A stretch of 32,398 nucleotides of DNA from Candidatus Njordarchaeota archaeon (GTDB lineage: Archaea > Asgardarchaeota > Njordarchaeia > Njordarchaeales > Njordarchaeaceae). Position numbers and translations under genes: made by a program. Where the stretch lies: contig JAHQWF010000025.1 in assembly GCA_029856055.1 (NCBI GenBank), positions 1 through 32,398 of the forward strand, in the 5' to 3' direction. This document shows, one piece after another, positions 1 to 6,223 of this stretch. The notes under the pieces were generated by a model that was not told the DNA's origin, made no database searches, and saw nothing but the letters and a program-made list of their open reading frames with translations. Position 1 is the first letter of the stretch, and the number at the start of each line of letters is the position of its first letter.

Positions 1-164
1 GTTACGTAATGGCATTGCCCCCCACATTAGTATTACGCAAGTATTCTCATTAACTGTCTCGAAGAAATAAGTTACGGCTAATTAATGCCGTTTAATCAGC
101 AATTGCGGATTCGTTGAGGCTTAGGGACTTGTAGTTTTACGGTTCAATTATCGGTTTCCTTGGT

Positions 165-371
165 TTATGTTTTCTGGGTTGTTTGGATTAGGTTGTTTAT
201 GATCAATGTGATTATGTCTTCCATTCTTATTATTCCTTTGAATTCGCCTTTTGTGTTTACTACGCCTATTGTTCTTATTTTGTTGTTCAGCATGATGTTG
301 AAGGCTTCTTTTATTGATGTTTGTTCGCTTACGCGTTCGGTGATGATGAATGGGATATCTTTTATTTTCAA
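165..371 (-). CDS. Single CBS-domain protein, 68 aa
   Basis: Short protein that is almost entirely one CBS motif: a KIKDIP opening, a central helix with EAFNIMLNNKIRTIGVV, and the closing GEFKGIIRMEDII, which is the usual G-x-hydrophobic-x-G-I-hydrophobic-x-x-x-D-I pattern of the second half of a CBS unit. CBS units normally work in pairs that bind adenosyl nucleotides and regulate a partner protein, so a lone unit would have to dimerise or be the remnant of a longer gene. The start is TTG with only a weak ribosome binding site. The reading frame stays open upstream to about position 425 without an ATG. After the stop, the remaining 164 bases to the window edge carry no open frame on this strand, so a degraded second half is possible but not visible. 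Confidence 0.6.
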   Translation of the reverse strand: MKIKDIPFIITERVSEQTSIKEAFNIMLNNKIRTIGVVNTKGEFKGIIRMEDIITLIINNLIQTTQKT

Positions 372-506
372 TTCTTTATGAAGCGGAGAATGATTTGCGT
401 TTGGGATATGGGTGATAATGCATTAGTTAAATATTATTGTTTTTTATGAAAAGTGTTTGAAGAAATGCATAGGTTTAAGTACTTTGCGTTGCGGTTTTTG
501 TTGCTT

Positions 507-523
507 GGAGCCTTTCTGGCTCT
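507..523 (+). promoter_or_regulatory. Small hairpin in the ssb leader
   Basis: GGAGCC-TTTCT-GGCTCT forms a five-pair stem plus one G-U with a five-base loop, ending 17 bases before the GGAGGT ribosome binding site of the SSB gene. It could be a leader structure or chance; nothing else supports a role. Confidence 0.25.
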
Positions 524-552
524 GTAAATAATTTAGTTTGGAGGTTAGATAA

Positions 553-948
553 TTGGAAAATGTTGATTCGAATTTTACAAAGGTAAGTGAGCTTAAGACG
601 AGGTCTAGAGGTGTTAATCTAAGAGTTCATGTCCTGAATATTCTGGAGCCGAGGAGTGTTTTCTCTAGGTATACTGGTGAGCGTCATACTGTTACTGAAG
701 CTTTAGTTGGTGATGATACTGGTACTGTTCTCTTGACTTTGTGGGATAAGGATGGGGAGAAGGTTGAGGTTGGTAAGACTTATGATTTACGTAATGTCAG
801 AGTGACTGTTTTCAAGAATTCTATTAGGTTGAGTTTGGGTAGGAATGGGGAGATTTCTGAGAGTCCTGTTGAGATTTCTGAAGAATCTGTTAATAAGGAT
901 AATAATGTTTCTGAGAAAGTTGTGACCAGGAGTAAGAGTTATTACTAG
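553..948 (+). CDS. Single-stranded DNA-binding protein with one OB fold
   Basis: 131-aa protein resembling the short SSB/RPA-like proteins of Thermoproteota. An N-terminal OB fold (about residues 8-105) carries the typical pattern VNLRVHVLN, then TEALVGDDTGTVLLTLWD and a final strand VFKNSIRLSLG. A short polar, unstructured tail of about 25 residues rich in Ser, Glu and Lys follows, the place where such proteins usually bind partners. It probably coats single-stranded DNA in replication and repair. The start is TTG, fixed by a strong GGAGGT seven bases upstream; no ATG is available at that point. It converges with an endonuclease IV gene only nine bases away, so the two DNA-repair genes are adjacent but separately transcribed. 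Family assignment is good; the exact subfamily is inferred. Confidence 0.82.
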   Translation: MENVDSNFTKVSELKTRSRGVNLRVHVLNILEPRSVFSRYTGERHTVTEALVGDDTGTVLLTLWDKDGEKVEVGKTYDLRNVRVTVFKNSIRLSLGRNGEISESPVEISEESVNKDNNVSEKVVTRSKSYY

Positions 949-957
949 AGTTATTTC

Positions 958-1842
958 TTACTCTAGTTTCTCTAAGCTCTTCTTACTTTTTCCTTTTAAT
1001 ATGTTTTCTACTATGCGTTTCATTTTTAGGGCATCCTGTTCTAGTATTGGAGATTCACTTATTATTGTTGCTTCTAATTCCTCTTCAACCATTATATCTG
1101 CTAGTGGTATGAATTTTGGTCCGTATCCTTCTCCGAGGGGATGGTGTTTTCTCTCGCCTTTTTCCGAGTACTCTATTTTTGTGAAATGTATGTGTAGTGG
1201 GTTGAAAGCTTTTTTACCTATTTCTTCCTCTAGCATCTCTAATATCTTTTCGTAGTCTTTGCGCGTGTTTAGTATTCCCCCCTCACGAGCATGGATATGG
1301 GGGAAATCAAGTACAGGTTTGGAGTTAGGTATCTCTTTTACCATTTCTATAACTTCGTCGAGTGAACCAAGTTGGGATTTCTTACCCATAGTTTCGGGGC
1401 CTATTAATGGTTTTAATTTCTTTTTTCTCGCTAGATCAGCGACCTCTTTTATAGCGTTTATGGCAATTTCTAGTGCTTCGCGCGGTTTCCTTAATCCATA
1501 GTATCCTGGATGGAATACTACTATGTATGCATCTAGCCAATGCGCTACTTCTAGTGCCATTAGTAATCTCTTTTTTGACGCTTCTATTGTTTCTTCTTTT
1601 TCTGAACTGAAGTTTATTGCGTATGGTGCATGTAGTGATAATAATACATCGTTTTCTTTAGCCTCCTTATTTATTTCTAGCGCCTTATCTTTCTTTATGT
1701 TGATTTGCCTTACTTGCTGCACTTCGAGAGCGTTAAGACCTATTTCACGTAGGAATGCTGGGACTTTTACTATATCGCCTTTAAATCCCAGTGGTTTTCC
1801 AGCTGGGCCGAATCTCACTTTTAATTTCTTTGCTGGGGTCAC
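958..1842 (-). CDS. nfo: Endonuclease IV (AP endonuclease, TIM barrel)
   Basis: 294-aa member of the AP endonuclease family 2, which nicks DNA 5' of abasic sites using a trinuclear zinc centre. The metal ligands can be read in order: His71 (SLHAPY), His111 (VVFHPGY), Glu150 (GPETMG), Asp179 and His182 (LDFPHIHAR), His217/219 (LHIHF), His233/234 (KHHPLGEG) and Glu263 (ISESP). Length is normal for the family and no catalytic residue is missing. The start is GTG, preceded by GGAG six bases upstream. The last 15 residues are a Lys/Ser/Glu-rich tail beyond the barrel. Confidence in family is high; substrate range (AP sites only, or also deaminated bases as in some archaeal homologues) cannot be read. 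Confidence 0.9.
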   Translation of the reverse strand: MTPAKKLKVRFGPAGKPLGFKGDIVKVPAFLREIGLNALEVQQVRQINIKKDKALEINKEAKENDVLLSLHAPYAINFSSEKEETIEASKKRLLMALEVAHWLDAYIVVFHPGYYGLRKPREALEIAINAIKEVADLARKKKLKPLIGPETMGKKSQLGSLDEVIEMVKEIPNSKPVLDFPHIHAREGGILNTRKDYEKILEMLEEEIGKKAFNPLHIHFTKIEYSEKGERKHHPLGEGYGPKFIPLADIMVEEELEATIISESPILEQDALKMKRIVENILKGKSKKSLEKLE

Positions 1843-1970
1843 TTAGGTCTCCTTGCCTAATTTGTTGGAGAACTAAACATTTAATCTATTATGTCTTAAT
1901 TCTATGAAATACATGTTTTTTAAGTAAATGAGAAAATTTATTTATGTTTAAAGCGTTTATTTTTGTAAGA

Positions 1971-1980
1971 CTTTATATAG
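1971..1980 (+). promoter_or_regulatory. Possible TATA box for the 8-TM protein gene
   Basis: CTTTATATAG lies about 25-34 bases ahead of the ATG at 2005. A start about 25 bases downstream would leave almost no leader, although GGAG is present at 1993-1996; a second AT-rich element near 1936-1950 could be used instead. Confidence 0.3.
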
Positions 1981-2004
1981 TTTATTTTTGGTAGGAGATC
2001 TTGT

Positions 2005-3078
2005 ATGGAAGAAACTTTAATCAGTGAATCTATTAATTGGTTTCAAGCATTTGTAATGGCTTTATATAGCGTAACAATAATGTTTTTCGGCGTGGGTATT
2101 CTTTCTGAACGATATAGTGAGATAGTATCGCTCTATAATTTGCTGGCTGGTGACTTCTCTCTATATATCGTATGGCTGTCTTATGGTATATTAATTCTAG
2201 GTGTTTTATCCCTAGTTCTAATGGGTTTTTCCCTAGGGTTTCATCACTATGATTATGCTCTAATCTATTTAGGATTAGCCTTTTTATTAACTGGTGTTTT
2301 TGATATCGCTTATCTAGGTATCTTATACCTAGTAGGCACTGCCCCCATGAATAATGTTTTTTATATAGTATTGTTGGCTAGTGTATTGAAATTAGTAGCT
2401 GGCGCCTTGTCTATCAAATTATCTAGAGATTTGGGAGAAAGTCCTAATTTTATCCCGTTAGTAGCTATTGCTCTCGCTATACCATTTATTAGTGGCTTAA
2501 CAGTTTTTATGGATCCTGGCTATACAGCAGCAGATGTATTTGAGATGATTTGGGATTACGCTTACAACACTGTTTCTTTTGGTATACAGGACATTGTGTA
2601 TCTTTCATTAGGGGGTTACTTATCTACGATAGCGATTTTATCAGTATTGTTTTCACTTATCTTAGCCAATAGAGCTGGAGATCCGAGAAGTAGTTTTGGG
2701 GCTAAATTATCATTAACTTTCGGGGCTTTCAGCGGTATACTAGGTATTCTACTTTCATCTCTTGGTAATGCCTTAGAAAAAGCTAAGGAGATCATCATGT
2801 ACAATGTCAATGCTGAATCCTCTGTTCTTAATCATTACTTTGAAGCTTTGAACATAGTCACTTTCTTCGGGTTGCTTTTACTGGCTTTTTTCATTTTATC
2901 AAGTTACTACGTAGTTGTACCTACCCCGAGAGAAGGGAGAAGAGAGAGGTCGGTAGAGGAAACAATCGAGCGCGTTACAGTTACAGCTGAGGAGAAAAAA
3001 GAGGAAGGAGGCGAGGAGATAATTGAAGGGCTCGAGGAACTTGAATTTGAAGAGTTTGAAGATCTAGAAGAATTTTAA
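2005..3078 (+). CDS. 8-TM membrane protein with acidic C-terminal tail
   Basis: 357 aa, not recognised. About eight hydrophobic segments are visible, near residues 14-33, 52-76, 84-110, 117-138, 149-167, 197-220, 232-254 and 281-303. The last is followed by VVPTPREGRRER and a tail (about 313-357) made mostly of Glu with some Lys and Thr, presumably cytoplasmic by the positive-inside rule. No transporter or enzyme motif is visible; the many short Gly/Ser-containing helices resemble the small uncharacterised membrane families of Thermoproteota. The ATG has GGAG at 1993-1996. It is followed after 72 bases by an unrecognised soluble protein on the same strand, so the two may be co-transcribed. 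Confidence 0.7.
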   Translation: MEETLISESINWFQAFVMALYSVTIMFFGVGILSERYSEIVSLYNLLAGDFSLYIVWLSYGILILGVLSLVLMGFSLGFHHYDYALIYLGLAFLLTGVFDIAYLGILYLVGTAPMNNVFYIVLLASVLKLVAGALSIKLSRDLGESPNFIPLVAIALAIPFISGLTVFMDPGYTAADVFEMIWDYAYNTVSFGIQDIVYLSLGGYLSTIAILSVLFSLILANRAGDPRSSFGAKLSLTFGAFSGILGILLSSLGNALEKAKEIIMYNVNAESSVLNHYFEALNIVTFFGLLLLAFFILSSYYVVVPTPREGRRERSVEETIERVTVTAEEKKEEGGEEIIEGLEELEFEEFEDLEEF

Positions 3079-3150
3079 AGATAAGAGCTATACTTCCTTC
3101 ACTAATATTATTGCTTATATTATTTAATCTAAGCATCGTGGTGATTTGAC

Positions 3151-3612
3151 TTGTCAGCACCTAACGTTGTTTCCTTCTCTATAGTTACGTCTAAAGAGAA
3201 TTTTGCCAGGATATTCCTGGTAGATAGTCCAAGCAATTTGGAGAAGAATATAAATATGGTTAAAGAAGTTTTCTCGAGAACTAACATAAAAGATTTCTTG
3301 GTAAGTTTCAAGAAACTCATTGATAGCTTAAGTGGTGCTGTAGAGGAAAAAGATATAAAAGACGCTGAATGGGTAGTAGCGTTCGATAAGGTTGGTGATA
3401 ATGGGATACTTTTAGTTGACTTAACTAAGCTTGCAGAAAATATGTACTTGCTTTATCTAAGTAGATCTGTCTGGACTAATCCTCGGGATCCTGGAGAGAA
3501 GCAAGTATCTTTTGAGGCGCATTTCTATGCTAAGGATGGTGTAGTTAGGGATTTTCAGAGGGTGCTAATAATTAGAGGGAACGTGATTTATGATGCTCCG
3601 ATAAAGAAATAA
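3151..3612 (+). CDS. Conserved-looking hypothetical protein, 153 aa
   Basis: Not recognised. The protein is soluble and mixed alpha/beta: strand-like VVSFSIVT and ARIFLVD, a helical stretch around residues 30-65, then EWVVAFDKVGDNGILLVDL, a short helix, and a final strand-rich part ending in VLIIRGNVIYDAP. The start is TTG; a stop lies nine bases upstream in frame, and GGTGAT precedes it by six bases, so no longer form is possible. Third-position composition is like the neighbours. It follows the 8-TM gene on the same strand and converges with the next gene with three bases between stops. Confidence 0.6.
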   Translation: MSAPNVVSFSIVTSKENFARIFLVDSPSNLEKNINMVKEVFSRTNIKDFLVSFKKLIDSLSGAVEEKDIKDAEWVVAFDKVGDNGILLVDLTKLAENMYLLYLSRSVWTNPRDPGEKQVSFEAHFYAKDGVVRDFQRVLIIRGNVIYDAPIKK

Positions 3613-3615
3613 TTA

Positions 3616-4125
3616 CTATTCTTTCTCGGGGTAAAATGTTTCTTTTAGGAATTCAAATACTTTATTCCAAGCTTCTTCTAGGTTTTTTCCAATGATTATT
3701 TCATCTAGATACTTGAATCTCGCTGGCTTTAATTTATCTGGTTTTTTATCAATTGCGACAAATACTGCCTTTGTGTTAGGGAACAAGTGCTTAAATATTT
3801 GAGCTGCTTCATTAGCTGAATCAGCAGCTGCCCGTTTAGCGATTGTGTCGACGAGGAATATTATGTAGGGTTTATCTCTCGGGCTTGATCTCCTATATAT
3901 TACTACCCCGATTTTGCTTAAAGCATGCTTTAGTAGTGGTCTCTTTATATCTGAAGTATCTAAGAATCCACCTTCTATCCATGATGTTATTAGTTTACCT
4001 CTATCCACCTTATACATGCCTGCTAGCTTGACGTCTTGTTGCAAGAATTCTTCCTTAAAACCATACATTATCTCTTTCTCTAGATCATTTCTCAGGGATT
4101 CTTTAGGTTTTTTCTTAGAGGACAT
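3616..4125 (-). CDS. Hypothetical protein, 169 aa
   Basis: Not recognised. Basic N-terminus (SSKKKPKESLRND), a helical region, then an alpha/beta core with strand-like GVVIYRRSSPRDKPYIIFLVD and TKAVFVAID separated by the helix AAADSANEAAQIFKHLF, and a C-terminal amphipathic helix. The alternation of strands with Asp and Lys residues is loosely reminiscent of nuclease folds, but no diagnostic catalytic triad can be defended. ATG start with GGTGAC just upstream. It lies 17 bases downstream of the Cys-rich protein gene on the same strand and is probably the last gene of the nnrD/E operon. Confidence 0.6.
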   Translation of the reverse strand: MSSKKKPKESLRNDLEKEIMYGFKEEFLQQDVKLAGMYKVDRGKLITSWIEGGFLDTSDIKRPLLKHALSKIGVVIYRRSSPRDKPYIIFLVDTIAKRAAADSANEAAQIFKHLFPNTKAVFVAIDKKPDKLKPARFKYLDEIIIGKNLEEAWNKVFEFLKETFYPEKE

Positions 4126-4142
4126 AAGTCACCACACCAGAA

Positions 4143-4460
4143 TCATAGGTTGTATCTAAGTAACTCCTTATTTTGATATAAAATAATAATGTTCCGTAAT
4201 TCTTTATCGATACTCTCGATAGTTATTTTGAATGATATTTTAGCTAGGCACTGTATACACATACCCGCCGTGCGAATTATATGCAGGTTAATTACAAGCG
4301 ATGTATCTTGTAGTTCATATGAATAACTTACCTTATGGCAAGGATCTGGGGCTATAATGAATCCATTGATTATCAATTTGTTGTCCAGCCTAGTTACTGT
4401 TGCGGTTGAATCAACTGCACTAGTGCATGTAGGTTTTAGTGATTCAAGTTTTATATCCAT
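4143..4460 (-). CDS. Small beta-rich protein with Cys-Pro motifs, coupled to nnrD/E
   Basis: 105 aa, not recognised by name. Almost entirely strand-forming, with conserved-looking positions Cys12, a PCH triplet (Pro40-Cys41-His42) and Cys68-x-x-Cys71 (MCIQCLAK). The arrangement PCH, strands, then C-I-Q-C suggests a small beta sandwich with a metal site or disulfides. There is no signal peptide, so a cytoplasmic zinc or redox site is more likely than secretion. The ATG lies two bases after the stop of nnrD/E, with GAGGT inside the end of that gene, so translation is coupled. The role is unknown; the coupling suggests a link with NAD(P)HX repair or simply operon membership. Confidence 0.65.
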   Translation of the reverse strand: MDIKLESLKPTCTSAVDSTATVTRLDNKLIINGFIIAPDPCHKVSYSYELQDTSLVINLHIIRTAGMCIQCLAKISFKITIESIDKELRNIIILYQNKELLRYNL

Positions 4461-4462
4461 TA

Positions 4463-5983
4463 CTACGTACCTCTAATATCCCTTAACGCTGAAGGTATCT
4501 CATCAATAACATCTGTAGCTAATAGCTCATAGCTTTTTTTCCTGAAAGCTAGATCTCCAGCATAACCAGATACGAAAGCTCCAGCACAAGAAGCTAGGAA
4601 TAAGTCATTGCATTGAGCCATGAATGCAGCGGTTATGCCGGATAAGACATCCCCGGTTCCACCAACGGTCATTCCTGGATTACCAGTAGTGTTAAATTTA
4701 ATAGTTTTCCCATCGGATATGACATCAATATGCCCCTTTAGAATAATTGTGATGCCGTGGTTCTCAGCCATTTTCCTAGTGATCTCTCCTCTGTCCTTGA
4801 GTTCTAGGGGGGGTTTCTCACCAAATAGTATATTAAATTCACCAGCATGAGGCGTAACAACTATTTTTCCTGAAGGAATGCCATGCTTGGCTATAGCTTT
4901 TAATCCATCAGCATCAATAAGGAGAGGAATACCCTTACTAGCAATAAATCTGGCTAGATCAGCTGCTGCTTCCAGAGTTTCCTCGGCCAGCCCTATTCCT
5001 GGCCCCAATACTACAGTGTCGAAATTACTAATTATTGGTTTTAATAGATCTATGTTCTCCAAACCTAGTGAATCGCCAGGCAATGGTTTAACTATTAAAT
5101 TAGGGGAAAACGATCTGATAACATTAGAAATGAGTTCGGGTGCAGCTACAATTACTAAATCAGCCCCAGTTCTAAGAGCCGCCATAGCGGCTAAAGCTGG
5201 TGCGCCAGAGTAATCCTTGCTCCCCCCTATTATTAGTATCCTGCCGAAGTCTCCCTTATGCGACCACTCAGTTCTTTTCTTTAAGCAGTTAATAACATCG
5301 CCTGGACCGACTAATAAATCCGCTTCTGGAGGTATCCCGATACTGCGTATGATTACTTTGCCCACTTCCTCTTTATCAAAACCTTTCTTAGCTTCATGAA
5401 AAGTAATTGTATAATCTGCATTCACCGTCTCTCCTGTTTTTCTCCCCTCAAAAACATTGAAGCCGCTAGGTACATCAATAGAAACTATTTTGAATCCGAC
5501 CTGGTTTTTTAATTTATTTATCTTTCTTATGGCTTCTAATGCTAATCCTCGCGCAGAACCTTTTATACCAACTCCGAGTAAAGCGTCTACTACTACATCT
5601 ACTTTTTCTAGTACTTCTTCTAGTTTATGGATTTTTGATGAGTCATCTATCTCAATGATTTTAATGCTAAATATCATTCTCCTAAGTATCTCATAGTTTT
5701 TTCTGGCTATTTCTGATCTAATTAGTGATGGCTTACCCATTAGGACCACAGTGACATCGTAATTCATTGATGCCAGGTGTCTAGCAGCCACGAAGCCATC
5801 TCCGCCATTATTGCCAGTACCGCATATAACAGCAATTCTTCTCTTATCTCTGAACTTGCTAGCTACGAAATCCGCAACATTTTTTCCAGCGTTCTCCATT
5901 AATAAGAGAGTATCCACGCCTAGAAATTCCGAGTTTTTATCTAATCTATAAACATCGCTTGGTGACAAGTATTCCGGCATCAT
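4463..5983 (-). CDS. nnr: Bifunctional NAD(P)HX epimerase / ADP-dependent dehydratase
   Basis: 506-aa fusion that repairs hydrated NADH and NADPH. The N-terminal YjeF-type epimerase domain (about 1-225) shows GTGNNGGDG at 55-63 and DVPSG at 170-174. The C-terminal ribokinase-fold dehydratase domain (about 235-500) shows IIGGSKDYSGAP at 251-262, LGPGIG at 326-331, LIDADGL at 355-361, TPHAGEF at 377-383, LKGHID at 415-420 and the nucleotide site VGGTGDVLSG at 440-449. All motifs are intact and the length is normal for the fused form. The enzyme matters most at high temperature, where NAD(P)H hydration is fast. The frame opens with ATG ATG at 5983. It heads a minus-strand run with the small Cys-rich protein and probably the 169-aa protein. 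Confidence 0.93.
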   Translation of the reverse strand: MMPEYLSPSDVYRLDKNSEFLGVDTLLLMENAGKNVADFVASKFRDKRRIAVICGTGNNGGDGFVAARHLASMNYDVTVVLMGKPSLIRSEIARKNYEILRRMIFSIKIIEIDDSSKIHKLEEVLEKVDVVVDALLGVGIKGSARGLALEAIRKINKLKNQVGFKIVSIDVPSGFNVFEGRKTGETVNADYTITFHEAKKGFDKEEVGKVIIRSIGIPPEADLLVGPGDVINCLKKRTEWSHKGDFGRILIIGGSKDYSGAPALAAMAALRTGADLVIVAAPELISNVIRSFSPNLIVKPLPGDSLGLENIDLLKPIISNFDTVVLGPGIGLAEETLEAAADLARFIASKGIPLLIDADGLKAIAKHGIPSGKIVVTPHAGEFNILFGEKPPLELKDRGEITRKMAENHGITIILKGHIDVISDGKTIKFNTTGNPGMTVGGTGDVLSGITAAFMAQCNDLFLASCAGAFVSGYAGDLAFRKKSYELLATDVIDEIPSALRDIRGT

Positions 5984-6040
5984 TAAACACTGGCTAGAAC
6001 TTAACTCAGTAGATTAAGTATTAGTAATTTAACTTAAAAC

Positions 6041-6048
6041 ATATTTAA
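6041..6048 (+). promoter_or_regulatory. Possible TATA box for the C/D-box sRNA
   Basis: ATATTTAA lies 31-38 bases before the inferred 5' end of the guide RNA, the expected archaeal spacing or slightly longer. The surrounding AT-rich sequence is nearly symmetric and could also serve nnr on the other strand. Confidence 0.35.
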
Positions 6049-6078
6049 TCGTAAAATAATCTGATTGAGAACTTCTCC

Positions 6079-6140
6079 ATAAAATGATGAAGCGAACAGA
6101 CTGCGACGTAAAGGATGAGCGTCCCAGCTCTTCTGATCTC
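6079..6140 (+). ncRNA. C/D-box sRNA, dual guide to the 23S peptidyl-transferase region
   Basis: All four boxes are present in order with archaeal spacing: C box ATGATGA (6084-6090, perfect), D' box CTGC (6101-6104, one mismatch to CTGA), C' box AGGATGA (6112-6118, one mismatch to RTGATGA) and D box CTGA (6133-6136, perfect). The first guide, GCGAACAGA, is complementary to UCUGUUCGC, which contains the conserved A-loop (helix 92) of 23S rRNA. The second guide contains CCCAGCTC, complementary to GAGCUGGG just downstream in the same rRNA. By the N+5 rule the 2'-O-methylated nucleotides would be U2554 and G2578 in E. coli numbering; the rRNA sequence and numbering are recalled from memory. Two guides hitting the same 30-base region of one target is typical of real dual-guide sRNAs and very unlikely by chance. 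No clear terminal stem is visible. Confidence 0.78.
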
Positions 6141-6145
6141 ACCAT

Positions 6146-6157
6146 AAATATATATAT
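6146..6157 (+). promoter_or_regulatory. TATA box for the cDPG-synthetase-type gene
   Basis: AAATATATATAT lies about 67-78 bases before the ATG at 6224; transcription would start near 6180 and leave a leader of about 40 bases containing the GGTGA ribosome binding site. It is the strongest TATA element in the window. Confidence 0.5.
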
Positions 6158-6223
6158 GAATCCATGAAAAACAGAAAAAGTACATCAAAAATTAAATCTT
6201 AACAAGCAGAATAGGTGAGCAGC

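Noticed and set aside
74..91. Inverted repeat ACGGC-8-GCCGT near the window start
   Set aside because: Only five pairs with an eight-base AT loop, no T-run after it and no gene ending nearby on the plus strand.
140..156. tRNA T-loop-like GGTTCAATT
   Set aside because: Flanking bases cannot form the T stem, and no anticodon or acceptor arms are present.
4878..5213. 111-aa plus-strand open frame inside nnr
   Set aside because: Low-complexity Ala/Ser/Pro composition in the reverse frame of a clearly coding enzyme.
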